This document shows, one piece after another, positions 1-5,864 of a stretch of DNA of 13,042 nt. The position numbers were made by a program, and so were the translations under genes. The number at the start of each line of letters is the position of its first letter. The stretch's first letter is position 1. The notes under the pieces were generated by a model. That model had not been told where the DNA came from. It searched no databases and saw only the letters and a list, made by a program, of their open reading frames with translations. Source of the DNA: an uncultured Dialister sp. (lineage in GTDB: Bacteria; Bacillota; Negativicutes; Veillonellales; Dialisteraceae); contig CAAEVC010000106.1 in NCBI GenBank assembly GCA_900759415.1, forward strand, positions 1 to 13,042, written 5' to 3'.

Positions 1-3
1 CAT
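1..3 (-). CDS. Start codon of a gene running off the left edge
   Basis: The first three bases read as an ATG on the minus strand. On that strand the codon is preceded by AAGGAG, seven bases upstream, a well-spaced ribosome binding site. The coding part lies outside the window, so nothing can be said about the product. The call rests only on the start codon and its binding site. The minus-strand terminator at 214-243 would separate this gene from the tonB operon upstream, so it probably has its own promoter between 4 and 213. Confidence 0.45.
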
Positions 4-213
4 GGTAATAACTCCTTTTCCTCTTTTTCCCCTTAAGTATGAGGTATGAAAATATTTTGAGCAAGATTCATTTACACAAAATATTTTACACTACCTATCG
101 CGTCGTTATCCATTATTCCTCTATCCGTCCCCCGCATCCCCTCTATTTGTCCCATGGGTATTCTAACCTGTTCAATCTCGCTGCCAGCGGATCATAGCGC
201 AGTATCTTCTACT

Positions 214-243
214 AAAAAGCCCCCGGCCGAAGCCGGGGCTTTT
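214..243 (-). terminator. Rho-independent terminator with UUCG loop
   Basis: On the minus strand a GC-rich stem (GCCCCGGC pairing with GCCGGGGGC, one bulged base) is closed by a TTCG tetraloop and followed by TTTTT. The very stable UUCG loop appears only on the minus-strand transcript, which argues for minus as the working direction. The plus strand has a CGAA loop and four T. It may be a second, backup stop for the exbB-exbD-tonB transcript. Confidence 0.8.
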
Positions 244-250
244 CATACTC

Positions 251-319
251 GTCGGCTCTGCCGACACCTTCGCTCAACTCTCAACTCTCGTAACTCAACT
301 CTATCACTTTTCCAACTCT
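251..319. repeat. Short hairpin followed by CAACTCT heptamers
   Basis: A 6-bp hairpin GTCGGC-TCT-GCCGAC is followed by CAACTCT at 275-281, 282-288, 296-302 and 313-319, two of them directly tandem, with degenerate sequence between. It is noncoding. It looks like a decayed short tandem repeat or a dispersed intergenic element; only a genome-wide comparison would tell. Confidence 0.45.
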
Positions 320-373
320 TATCGCTCATAGCTTCTTTAGTTGCGGCTGTGAGGAACAAGCTGCTGATTAAGG

Positions 374-405
374 AAAACGCACTTGCAGAAATACAAGTGC
401 GTTTT
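374..405 (-). terminator. Terminator of the exbB-exbD-tonB transcript
   Basis: A perfect 12-bp stem AAAACGCACTTG / CAAGTGCGTTTT has an 8-nt loop, 26 bases past the tonB stop codon. It is followed by T-rich sequence on the minus strand and by TTTTT on the plus strand, so it could act in both directions. Placement right after tonB makes it the natural end of that transcript. Confidence 0.8.
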
Positions 406-431
406 TGTTCACTAAATTTATTTTATACCTA

Positions 432-1256
432 TTAATGGAGACGGAATTTGATTGGTACTCTGGAGTTTGCAGTGACTGCCATGCCGTTGATTTTCGCCGG
501 AACGAAGCGCCAGGAGTAGACCGCATTTACAGCAGCGCCGTCCAGTTCTCCATTTCCTGAAGAGCTTTCTACCCATGCACTGGTGACGGATCCATCAGTA
601 CTGATGGTCATGCCAACCAGTGTTGTTCCTTCGATGCCTGCCCGTCGGGCGGAATCCGGGTATCGGGGTTCAGTCTGGGAAAGGATCTGCGGGCCGCTTG
701 AGCTGCCTCCCTCACTTCCGATGCCTGGGCCGTATCCGCTTCCATCACCGGTTCCGATGCCACTCCCGTTTCCACCGCCGCTGCCGCTTCCACTTCCCGG
801 GCCATAGCCGCTTCCTGTGCCGGTGCCTATACCGCTCCCATTTCCGCCGCCACTGCCGCTTCCGCTTCCTCCATCACTGGAAGTACTTTCTCTCCCTTCC
901 GGAGTCCCTGCGTCTGCCGTTTCTTCAGAAGTGGTTTCTGCTGTATCAGCCATACTATGAATATCTTCTTCTGCATTTTCACTGTCTTCCGGAATAGAAG
1001 GCGGTGGAGGGGGCAGGGTGGGTGTGGCCTGAGCTTTATGAATCTTTGGAAGTTCTTCTGATTCGCCGGTATTTCCGCCACCACCTCCACCGCCTCCGCC
1101 GCCGGCTTCAGCTACCAGATCCACTTCGATGGGTTTCTGCTCCAGGGGAGCCGCCGGAAAGAGGATCATCATCAGAGTGGCTGCGCCAAGGAAGATGCCA
1201 TGGCAGAGAAGGGACCCTCCGAATGCTTTTATCCATTGTTTTTCAGTGGTACGCAT
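432..1256 (-). CDS. tonB: Energy-transducing TonB protein with Gly/Ser-rich linker
   Basis: TonB spans the periplasm and couples the ExbB-ExbD proton motor to outer-membrane receptors. The 274-residue protein has a short cytoplasmic start, one membrane anchor (about residues 12-34), a long linker and a C-terminal TonB domain (about 190-274) with the typical PRYPDSARRAGIEGT start, a YSWRFVPA segment and a closing PIKFRL strand. The linker is unusual: ten consecutive Gly (52-61), a short PPPPP run (82-86), an acidic Ser/Thr/Glu stretch, then two 24-residue Gly/Ser repeats (131-178), rather than the Pro/Lys-rich linker of classical TonB. AAGGGG precedes the ATG, and the gene starts 12 bases after the exbD stop, so it is the last gene of exbB-exbD-tonB. 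It is very likely the partner of the receptor encoded upstream. Confidence 0.93.
   Translation of the reverse strand: MRTTEKQWIKAFGGSLLCHGIFLGAATLMMILFPAAPLEQKPIEVDLVAEAGGGGGGGGGGNTGESEELPKIHKAQATPTLPPPPPSIPEDSENAEEDIHSMADTAETTSEETADAGTPEGRESTSSDGGSGSGSGGGNGSGIGTGTGSGYGPGSGSGSGGGNGSGIGTGDGSGYGPGIGSEGGSSSGPQILSQTEPRYPDSARRAGIEGTTLVGMTISTDGSVTSAWVESSSGNGELDGAAVNAVYSWRFVPAKINGMAVTANSRVPIKFRLH
723..866 (-). repeat. Two tandem 72-bp repeats inside tonB
   Basis: Copies at 795-866 and 723-794 encode 24-residue units (TonB residues 131-154 and 155-178) made of Gly, Ser, Asn, Ile, Thr and a YGPG end. By direct comparison, 14 of 24 codons differ but 13 of those differences are silent; only one residue changes (Thr to Asp). 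This suggests an old duplication held by selection on the protein. Confidence 0.85.
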
Positions 1257-1268
1257 AGGCCCACCCCT

Positions 1269-1688
1269 TTAATTGCCTGTCCCGGGTTTCGATTCTGTAG
1301 CAATACCGATGCGGTTGATTCCTACAGATTTCAACTGGTCCAGTACGAATACAAAATCCCCATGTTCTGACTGAGAATCAGCTCGGAGGATGATGGAAAG
1401 ATTGGGATTTCTCTTCTTTTCGATTTCCATGCGGCGGCGGAAATCTTCTTTCGCAATCTTTTCTTTTTCTACATAGATAGTGCCGTCAGCAGTTATACTG
1501 ATGGGAATTTTCTGCTCCGTAGTGATTTGAGCAGATGCAGTCTGCGGCAGGTTCAGATTGATAGATTTCTGCACCACCATGGAGAGCATGCTCATCATGA
1601 AGAAGACGAGGAGGAAGAAAATGATATCGATCATCGGGATGATCATAATTTTCGGTTTCTTCTCCTCATACATAGATTTCAATTTCAT
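1269..1688 (-). CDS. exbD: ExbD biopolymer transport protein
   Basis: ExbD is the single-pass subunit that with ExbB forms the proton-driven motor energising TonB. The 139-residue protein has a short basic cytoplasmic N-terminus, one membrane helix (about 14-38) and a periplasmic domain with the family-typical SIILRAD segment. The membrane helix contains PMIDIIFFLLVFF; Asp21 occupies the place of the proton-carrying Asp of the ExbD/TolR family. Length is normal for the family. The ATG overlaps the exbB stop by four bases (ATGA), the usual arrangement for translational coupling, and tonB follows after 12 bases. A TolR role is possible by sequence alone, but the adjacent TonB and receptor favour ExbD. 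Confidence 0.93.
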   Translation of the reverse strand: MKLKSMYEEKKPKIMIIPMIDIIFFLLVFFMMSMLSMVVQKSINLNLPQTASAQITTEQKIPISITADGTIYVEKEKIAKEDFRRRMEIEKKRNPNLSIILRADSQSEHGDFVFVLDQLKSVGINRIGIATESKPGTGN

Positions 1689-2293
1689 TTTTTATCCGCC
1701 TCTGCAATGGCCAGATAGAGAGAGCCCAGCTTTTCCATCTGGGAAACATAATTGCTCACCTGCTGGGTGAGGTAGGTGTAAGCAATGAGAGAGATAATAG
1801 CTACAAAAAGGCCAGTAGCAGTGCAGATGAGTGCTTCTGCGACGCCAGCAGTGACTGCAAAGGGCTGTCCGTTGGAAACAGAGAGTACGTCAAAGGAACC
1901 AATCATGCCGATAACGGTTCCCAGAAGTCCCATAAGCGGAGAAAGGGTGACGATGAGATCCAGGTAGTTCAGATAATTCTTCAGAAGTCCGGTATACAAA
2001 GCGGCAGACCCTTCCAGAATGGCGGTCTGGCTTGCCTTATCCCCCAGCTGTTCTACGCCGGCCAGCACCATAGATGCCGGAATGCCGCCGTCTTTTTCAA
2101 GAAGTTCCTTCAAGCCTTCCCTGTCTCCTGCATGGAGATATTCAGGAATCTTCTCTGTAAGTTCATCCACATTCGACTGATTTCCCCGATAGAAACGGAA
2201 TCTTTCAATAAAAATCGCCACCACCACAATAGAAGCAATCACCAGCGGATACATCATGAATCCGCCGGCCTGGAACAAATGTAAAAAATCCAT
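1685..2293 (-). CDS. exbB: ExbB/MotA-TolQ family proton channel subunit
   Basis: ExbB is the three-helix inner-membrane scaffold of the ExbB-ExbD motor. The 202-residue protein has helices at about 13-30, 113-134 and 152-175. The second carries SPLMGLLGTVIGMIGSF and the third GVAEALICTATGLFVAI, both diagnostic of the MotA/TolQ/ExbB family; a helical cytoplasmic domain lies between helices 1 and 2. The frame stays open to a TTG at 2320, but the ATG at 2293 is chosen because AAGGGGG lies just upstream. The stop overlaps exbD. It lacks the N-terminal extension of E. coli ExbB, as many Firmicute homologues do. Confidence 0.93.
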   Translation of the reverse strand: MDFLHLFQAGGFMMYPLVIASIVVVAIFIERFRFYRGNQSNVDELTEKIPEYLHAGDREGLKELLEKDGGIPASMVLAGVEQLGDKASQTAILEGSAALYTGLLKNYLNYLDLIVTLSPLMGLLGTVIGMIGSFDVLSVSNGQPFAVTAGVAEALICTATGLFVAIISLIAYTYLTQQVSNYVSQMEKLGSLYLAIAEADKK

Positions 2294-2338
2294 TCTAATC
2301 CCCCTTATAACTAAATCCAATCATTTCTATTTAATTCC

Positions 2339-2367
2339 ATTATAAATATAACATATAGAGTAAATTG
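2339..2367 (-). promoter_or_regulatory. Possible promoter of exbB-exbD-tonB
   Basis: The 139-nt gap before exbB is AT-rich and holds a consensus -10 TATAAT (2344-2339, minus strand) with a poor -35, CAATTT, 17 bases upstream. A short hairpin GATTTCC/GGAAATC (2367-2389) also lies here but has no clean T run, so it is at best a leaky end for the CGGC gene. No convincing Fur box was found. exbB may be read from here, by read-through, or both. Confidence 0.3.
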
Positions 2368-2432
2368 ATTTCCTTTTTCTACGGAAATCCCCACCACATG
2401 GCCTCATTATCTTTTTTCAAGTTATCTGCTTT

Positions 2433-2786
2433 TTAAAATTCAGAATGAGTTCCCCGTATGACACGAATATCATGGGATTGAAATAAGGAAACCAGCACTT
2501 CTATTTCTTTACACAATTCTCTCGATTTACCGTCATGGCAGCAGCAGATCCCCAGATGGATGGCATCGGGATGAAGGAAGAGGATTCTTTGGATTTTTTC
2601 CTGAAGTCCTTTATCATTTTCCGGATAATGGCCACATCCGCTGCATTTCATGAACGCTTCCAGCTCCACTTCTTCCCCGTAATATCTTGCAAAAGCTGAC
2701 TTCCTCTGGTTCAGCGCTGAGAAACAGCCGGCTGCCGTACATACTTCGTCCGCTTTGGGACAGGTGATGATGACGATTCTCTTCAT
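2433..2786 (-). CDS. CGGC-domain protein, Cys/His-rich, putative metal binding
   Basis: This 117-residue cytoplasmic protein matches the CGGC-domain family, small proteins with conserved Cys and His thought to bind metal. The N-terminal strand MKRIVIITCPK is followed by Cys16 and Cys21, then MKCSGCGHYP (Cys48, Cys51, His53) at the place of the CGGC motif, DAIHLGICCCH (Cys81-83, His84), Cys92 and a closing RGTH. The family motif is CSGC here, a common variant. The frame opens 22 codons earlier, but AAAGGAGGG immediately before the ATG at 2786 fixes the start. It lies 10 bases after the ATPase gene, so it is co-transcribed with the transporter. A role in handling the imported metal or ligand is an inference from context; no enzymatic function is established. 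Confidence 0.8.
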   Translation of the reverse strand: MKRIVIITCPKADEVCTAAGCFSALNQRKSAFARYYGEEVELEAFMKCSGCGHYPENDKGLQEKIQRILFLHPDAIHLGICCCHDGKSRELCKEIEVLVSLFQSHDIRVIRGTHSEF

Positions 2787-2796
2787 AGGCCCTCCT

Positions 2797-3594
2797 TTAT
2801 TCCATGCGCCGGCACAGGTCAGATTTTTTCCAATGTCGGGGAATATAAACAATATTCATCCTTCCCCGAGTCTCATGATGGATTTCACAATCTACGCCAT
2901 AGAGCTCTTTGATGAAATCTTTCGTCAAAAGTTCTTCCGGTGTTCCCATACCCACCACTTCTCCCTTTCGGATGGCGATGAGACGGTCACAGTACATGCA
3001 GGCGATATTCAGGTCGTGAACAGCCGCAATGACCGTGCGGTTCAGAGATTTCACAATATCCATGATTTCCAGCTGGTATCTGATATCCAGATGATTGGTC
3101 GGTTCATCAAGTATCAGACATTCAGAGCCCTGAGTGAGAGCTCTTGCCAGGATGACCCTCTGCTGTTCTCCGCCGGAAAGAGTGGAAAAATTCCTCTCTT
3201 CAAAACCTTTAAGGCCTACGATTTCCAGCGATTTCCGGGCAATCCGGTAATCTTCCTCATTGTCCCTCTCCAGCATTTTTTTATGGGGAGAACGGCCCAT
3301 AAGTACCACATCAAGGACAGAGAAATCGAAATTATAGGCATTGTGCTGAGCCACCACTGCCAGCATAAGAGCCGATTGTCTGTATGACAGTTCATCCAGA
3401 GAGCGTCCATTGAAGAAAATCTTCCCTTTCGATGGCTTCTGCACCCGGTACACACATTTCAGGAAAGTACTCTTACCGCTGCCGTTAGGGCCGATGATAC
3501 CCAGGAACTCTTTTGGTTTCAGGTGAAGGTCGATTCCTTTCAGGATTTCCTTTCTGCCGATGAAATATTTCACCACTTCTGCAAGGATTTCCAT
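2797..3594 (-). CDS. ABC transporter ATPase, metal-chelate/heme/B12 type
   Basis: This is the nucleotide-binding subunit powering the FecCD-type importer. The 265-residue protein has all ABC motifs: Walker A GPNGSGKST (35-43), Q-loop Gln83, signature LSGGEQQR (139-146), Walker B LILDEPT with catalytic Glu164, D-loop NHLD (167-170) and switch His193. The overall pattern, including VLMGRSPHKKM after the Q-loop, is that of the FepC/FecE/BtuD/HmuV class. The ATG overlaps the permease stop (TAATG) and has GGAGGTGA upstream, indicating coupled translation. Members of this class carry ferric siderophores, heme or cobalamin, and the ATPase does not discriminate among them, so no gene symbol is given. 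Confidence 0.93.
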   Translation of the reverse strand: MEILAEVVKYFIGRKEILKGIDLHLKPKEFLGIIGPNGSGKSTFLKCVYRVQKPSKGKIFFNGRSLDELSYRQSALMLAVVAQHNAYNFDFSVLDVVLMGRSPHKKMLERDNEEDYRIARKSLEIVGLKGFEERNFSTLSGGEQQRVILARALTQGSECLILDEPTNHLDIRYQLEIMDIVKSLNRTVIAAVHDLNIACMYCDRLIAIRKGEVVGMGTPEELLTKDFIKELYGVDCEIHHETRGRMNIVYIPRHWKKSDLCRRME

Positions 3595-4652
3595 TACCTT
3601 TCACCTCCAAATCCATAACTTCTGCTGATCATGAGATAAATGAAACAGGGCGCGCCGATAAGGGAAATAAGAAGTCCGATAGGAAGCTCTGTATCAGGAA
3701 TAAGAATGCGGCAGAGACCGTCACAGATTACAAGGAAGATAGATCCCACCAGCGCTGAGACAGGAATCAGTTTCTTATGATCCGGTCCTGTCACCATGCG
3801 AATGACATGGGGAATGATAAGGCCGACAAAACCAATAACCCCTGCAGAATACACTGCAAAACCGACGATAAGGGAGCTTACAAGGAGATAGGCCTGCCTG
3901 TATAGATGAAGATCTGTCCCCATGGTAATGGCCGCTTCATCTCCCAGAAGCATGAGATTCAGCATACGGCTCTGAGTCCAGAAGAAAAGGACCGACAGGA
4001 TGATGACCGGCCCAATGACCATGAGCTCATTCCATCTCGCACCCGCAAGACTTCCCATGAGCCAGTAAGTAATAGTCTGTATCCCTTCCTTATCATTGGC
4101 AAAGTACACGATGAAACTGGAAAAGGCAGAGCATACGGCAGAAAGCGCCATGCCCGCCAGAAGGAGCTTCACTGAAGTGGAACGGCCACCAAGATTGGAA
4201 ATAAAGAGAACTGCCATGGAAACCGCCATCGCACCGGTGAAAGCTGCAATGCCCACAAAGTTTGGTCCCAGAAAAACACCGATTCCCAGAAGAATGGCCG
4301 CCGTGGCTCCCAGAGAAGCACCGGAAGAAATCCCAAGGATATATGGATCTGCCAGAGGATTCTTTACAATGGCCTGCATGACCACGCCGCACACCGAAAG
4401 CCCGGCGCCCACCAGTGCTGCCAGTATCAGCCGGGGAAATCGGAGAATCCAGATAATATCATGAACCGGACCCTGCCCAGGCGCTTCAACAGGAGTTCCA
4501 CTTTCCAGCTGCTGCCAGAGAGCCTCATAAATCTGGGACTGGCTGATATGTACCGTCCCGATGGACAGCGCCCAGAAAAGGGCAAGAGCCAGAATAAAGA
4601 AGAGCAGTAATAAAAATAAATTAAACTGGATACCTGCAATCAAACGTTTCAT
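3594..4652 (-). CDS. FecCD/BtuC-family ABC transporter permease
   Basis: This is the membrane subunit of a type II importer for metal chelates, heme or corrinoids. The 352-residue protein is highly hydrophobic, consistent with about ten membrane helices. It contains the family hallmarks NPLADPYILGISSGASLGAT, GFVGLIIPHVIRM (the loop contacting the ATPase) and the closing ELPIGLLISLIGAPCF. Only one permease gene is present, so it should act as a homodimer like BtuC. The frame can start at GTG 4661, but AGGTGA sits five bases before the ATG at 4652 and overlaps that GTG, so the ATG is preferred. It follows the binding-protein stop after 15 bases. Confidence 0.93.
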   Translation of the reverse strand: MKRLIAGIQFNLFLLLLFFILALALFWALSIGTVHISQSQIYEALWQQLESGTPVEAPGQGPVHDIIWILRFPRLILAALVGAGLSVCGVVMQAIVKNPLADPYILGISSGASLGATAAILLGIGVFLGPNFVGIAAFTGAMAVSMAVLFISNLGGRSTSVKLLLAGMALSAVCSAFSSFIVYFANDKEGIQTITYWLMGSLAGARWNELMVIGPVIILSVLFFWTQSRMLNLMLLGDEAAITMGTDLHLYRQAYLLVSSLIVGFAVYSAGVIGFVGLIIPHVIRMVTGPDHKKLIPVSALVGSIFLVICDGLCRILIPDTELPIGLLISLIGAPCFIYLMISRSYGFGGER

Positions 4653-4667
4653 GAATTTCACCTGAGG

Positions 4668-5708
4668 TTATACAAAATCTTTCTGATCCCTGAACAAATC
4701 AGGATAGAGCCCTTTTCCTACATATCCGATACCGTCAGACAGCCTTACTCCTGCACTGTAGACCGCATATAGTGGAAGCACAGTGATCCGGCGGTTCCGT
4801 ATACATTCCACACTGTCAAAAGCCCTGTCATTGTAGAACCACGCAAGGAGTGAATTCACCTGATCATAGCGGGATTCACTCACCACCAGAAATAGGGCAT
4901 CAGGATTTATTTCAATGAGTTGTTCCTTACTGATTTCTTTGGAATCTGCAGCCAGAAGCGTTCCTCCCATAGATTCCAGAATGTTACCGGCCAGAGTTTT
5001 CTTTCCATATACTCGGAGTGACTTCCCCTGAAGTTCTACTATAAGCCCCCGGGGATGTTTTCCTGTTTCCCTTACTTCCTTCTGGGCACGACGGATTTTC
5101 TCCTTCATTTCATTGACGATTTCTTCTGCCCTTTCTTCCCGGTTGAAAATCTTTCCCATATTCAGGATATCCCGATATTCATTTTCTACGGTTTTACACG
5201 GTTCTTTGGACGAGGAACCGGCAGAAATGTAAGTACGGACCCCTCTCTCGTGCCAGTAATCCGTATTCCGGAGTACCTTTGGGGAAAAGGTGGAGTACCA
5301 GCCTGCGATGAAATCGGGATCCATCATAGTCACAGTCTCCATATCCAGATTCTGAAGGCTGGTGTAGGGAATCTTTTCATAGGCCTCTCTATATTCCGGC
5401 CGGAGATATCTGGCATCCGGTATTCCCATTCCGGCAATGATCCGATCTCCTTCTCCCAGCGCCAGAATTGTTTCAATGGAATTCTGCCACACTGCCACCA
5501 CCCGTTCCGGCGCTTTCTCAAATGTTTCCACTTTCATGTCTCCGCTGGAATCCATGGAAGTGATGGTCACCGGATAATGATTCTCCGCCTTATTTACTAT
5601 TTTCGCTGCATTTTCTCCTCTATGGACAACCGGAGAGCAGGCGGAAAGAGAAAGACCGGCCAAAAGTACTGTAAGAAGCAGGACGATTTTATAAAATAAA
5701 CGATTCAT
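4668..5708 (-). CDS. Lipoprotein substrate-binding protein of the ABC importer
   Basis: This protein captures the ligand in the periplasm and hands it to the permease. The 346-residue product begins with a lipoprotein signal peptide ending LSLSAC (lipid-carrying Cys24). A class III binding-protein fold of the FecB/BtuF/Peripla_BP_2 family follows: ERVVAVWQNSIETILALG with GDRIIAGMG in the first lobe, a long connecting helix (NREERAEEIVNEMKEKIRRA), and a second lobe with LRVYGKKTLAGNILESMGG and IEINPDALFLV. AGGAGGTGATGGG precedes the ATG at 5708, so the upstream in-frame codons are excluded. The ligand cannot be read from the sequence. A 157-nt gap with two inverted repeats separates it from the receptor gene. 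Confidence 0.9.
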   Translation of the reverse strand: MNRLFYKIVLLLTVLLAGLSLSACSPVVHRGENAAKIVNKAENHYPVTITSMDSSGDMKVETFEKAPERVVAVWQNSIETILALGEGDRIIAGMGIPDARYLRPEYREAYEKIPYTSLQNLDMETVTMMDPDFIAGWYSTFSPKVLRNTDYWHERGVRTYISAGSSSKEPCKTVENEYRDILNMGKIFNREERAEEIVNEMKEKIRRAQKEVRETGKHPRGLIVELQGKSLRVYGKKTLAGNILESMGGTLLAADSKEISKEQLIEINPDALFLVVSESRYDQVNSLLAWFYNDRAFDSVECIRNRRITVLPLYAVYSAGVRLSDGIGYVGKGLYPDLFRDQKDFV

Positions 5709-5721
5709 CCCATCACCTCCT

Positions 5722-5761
5722 GTTTCTAATCCCATGAGAATCACAGGGTGAGATTAGAAAC
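5722..5761 (-). promoter_or_regulatory. Perfect 10-bp inverted repeat beside the binding-protein RBS
   Basis: GTTTCTAATC (5722-5731) and GATTAGAAAC (5752-5761) are perfect inverted repeats separated by 20 nt. On the mRNA the hairpin ends one base before AGGAGGTG of the binding-protein gene. AAACGATTCA also occurs twice, at 5698-5707 and 5758-5767, 60 bases apart, the second copy overlapping the arm. It could be an mRNA stability or translation element or a protein-binding site; no protein is identified. Confidence 0.55.
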
Positions 5762-5820
5762 GATTCAATCTCAGGTCTGATAATTCCCTTTCGTCTCTTC
5801 ACATTTCTCTCCCGTACACG

Positions 5821-5855
5821 GACAGAAAGCGCCTGTCCCTGCAGGCGCAACTGTC
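5821..5855 (-). terminator. Hairpin after the receptor gene (attenuator or processing stop)
   Basis: A two-part hairpin: outer GACAG/CTGTC (5821-5825/5851-5855) and inner GCGCCTG/CAGGCGC (5829-5835/5842-5848) with a 6-nt loop, 10 bases past the receptor stop. The 3' side on the minus strand is not a T run, so full termination is doubtful. Partial termination or 3'-end protection of the receptor mRNA, lowering expression of the ABC genes downstream, is more likely. Confidence 0.5.
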
Positions 5856-5864
5856 AATAATGTA

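Larger units (their letters stand above)
4..431. other. Intergenic region downstream of tonB
   Basis: No credible coding region is present. An open frame on the plus strand from 154 crosses both hairpins and has no domain-like sequence. The region holds two rho-independent terminator hairpins (214-243 and 374-405), a small GTCGGC-TCT-GCCGAC hairpin (251-265) and scattered copies of the heptamer CAACTCT between 275 and 319. The stretch 4-213 must also contain the promoter of the gene starting at the left edge; no clear -35/-10 pair could be picked out. Confidence 0.6.

Noticed and set aside
583..997. Proline-rich and Cys/His/Arg-rich plus-strand frames within tonB
   Set aside because: They are mirror images of the Gly/Ser-rich linker codons and have no start signals.
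2294..2432. Fur box before exbB
   Set aside because: AT-rich sequence with partial matches only; no convincing 19-bp Fur-type palindrome.
5852..5857. Consensus -35 TTGACA on the minus strand after the receptor
   Set aside because: No -10 element follows at 16-19 bp, and the sequence there is a GC-rich hairpin.
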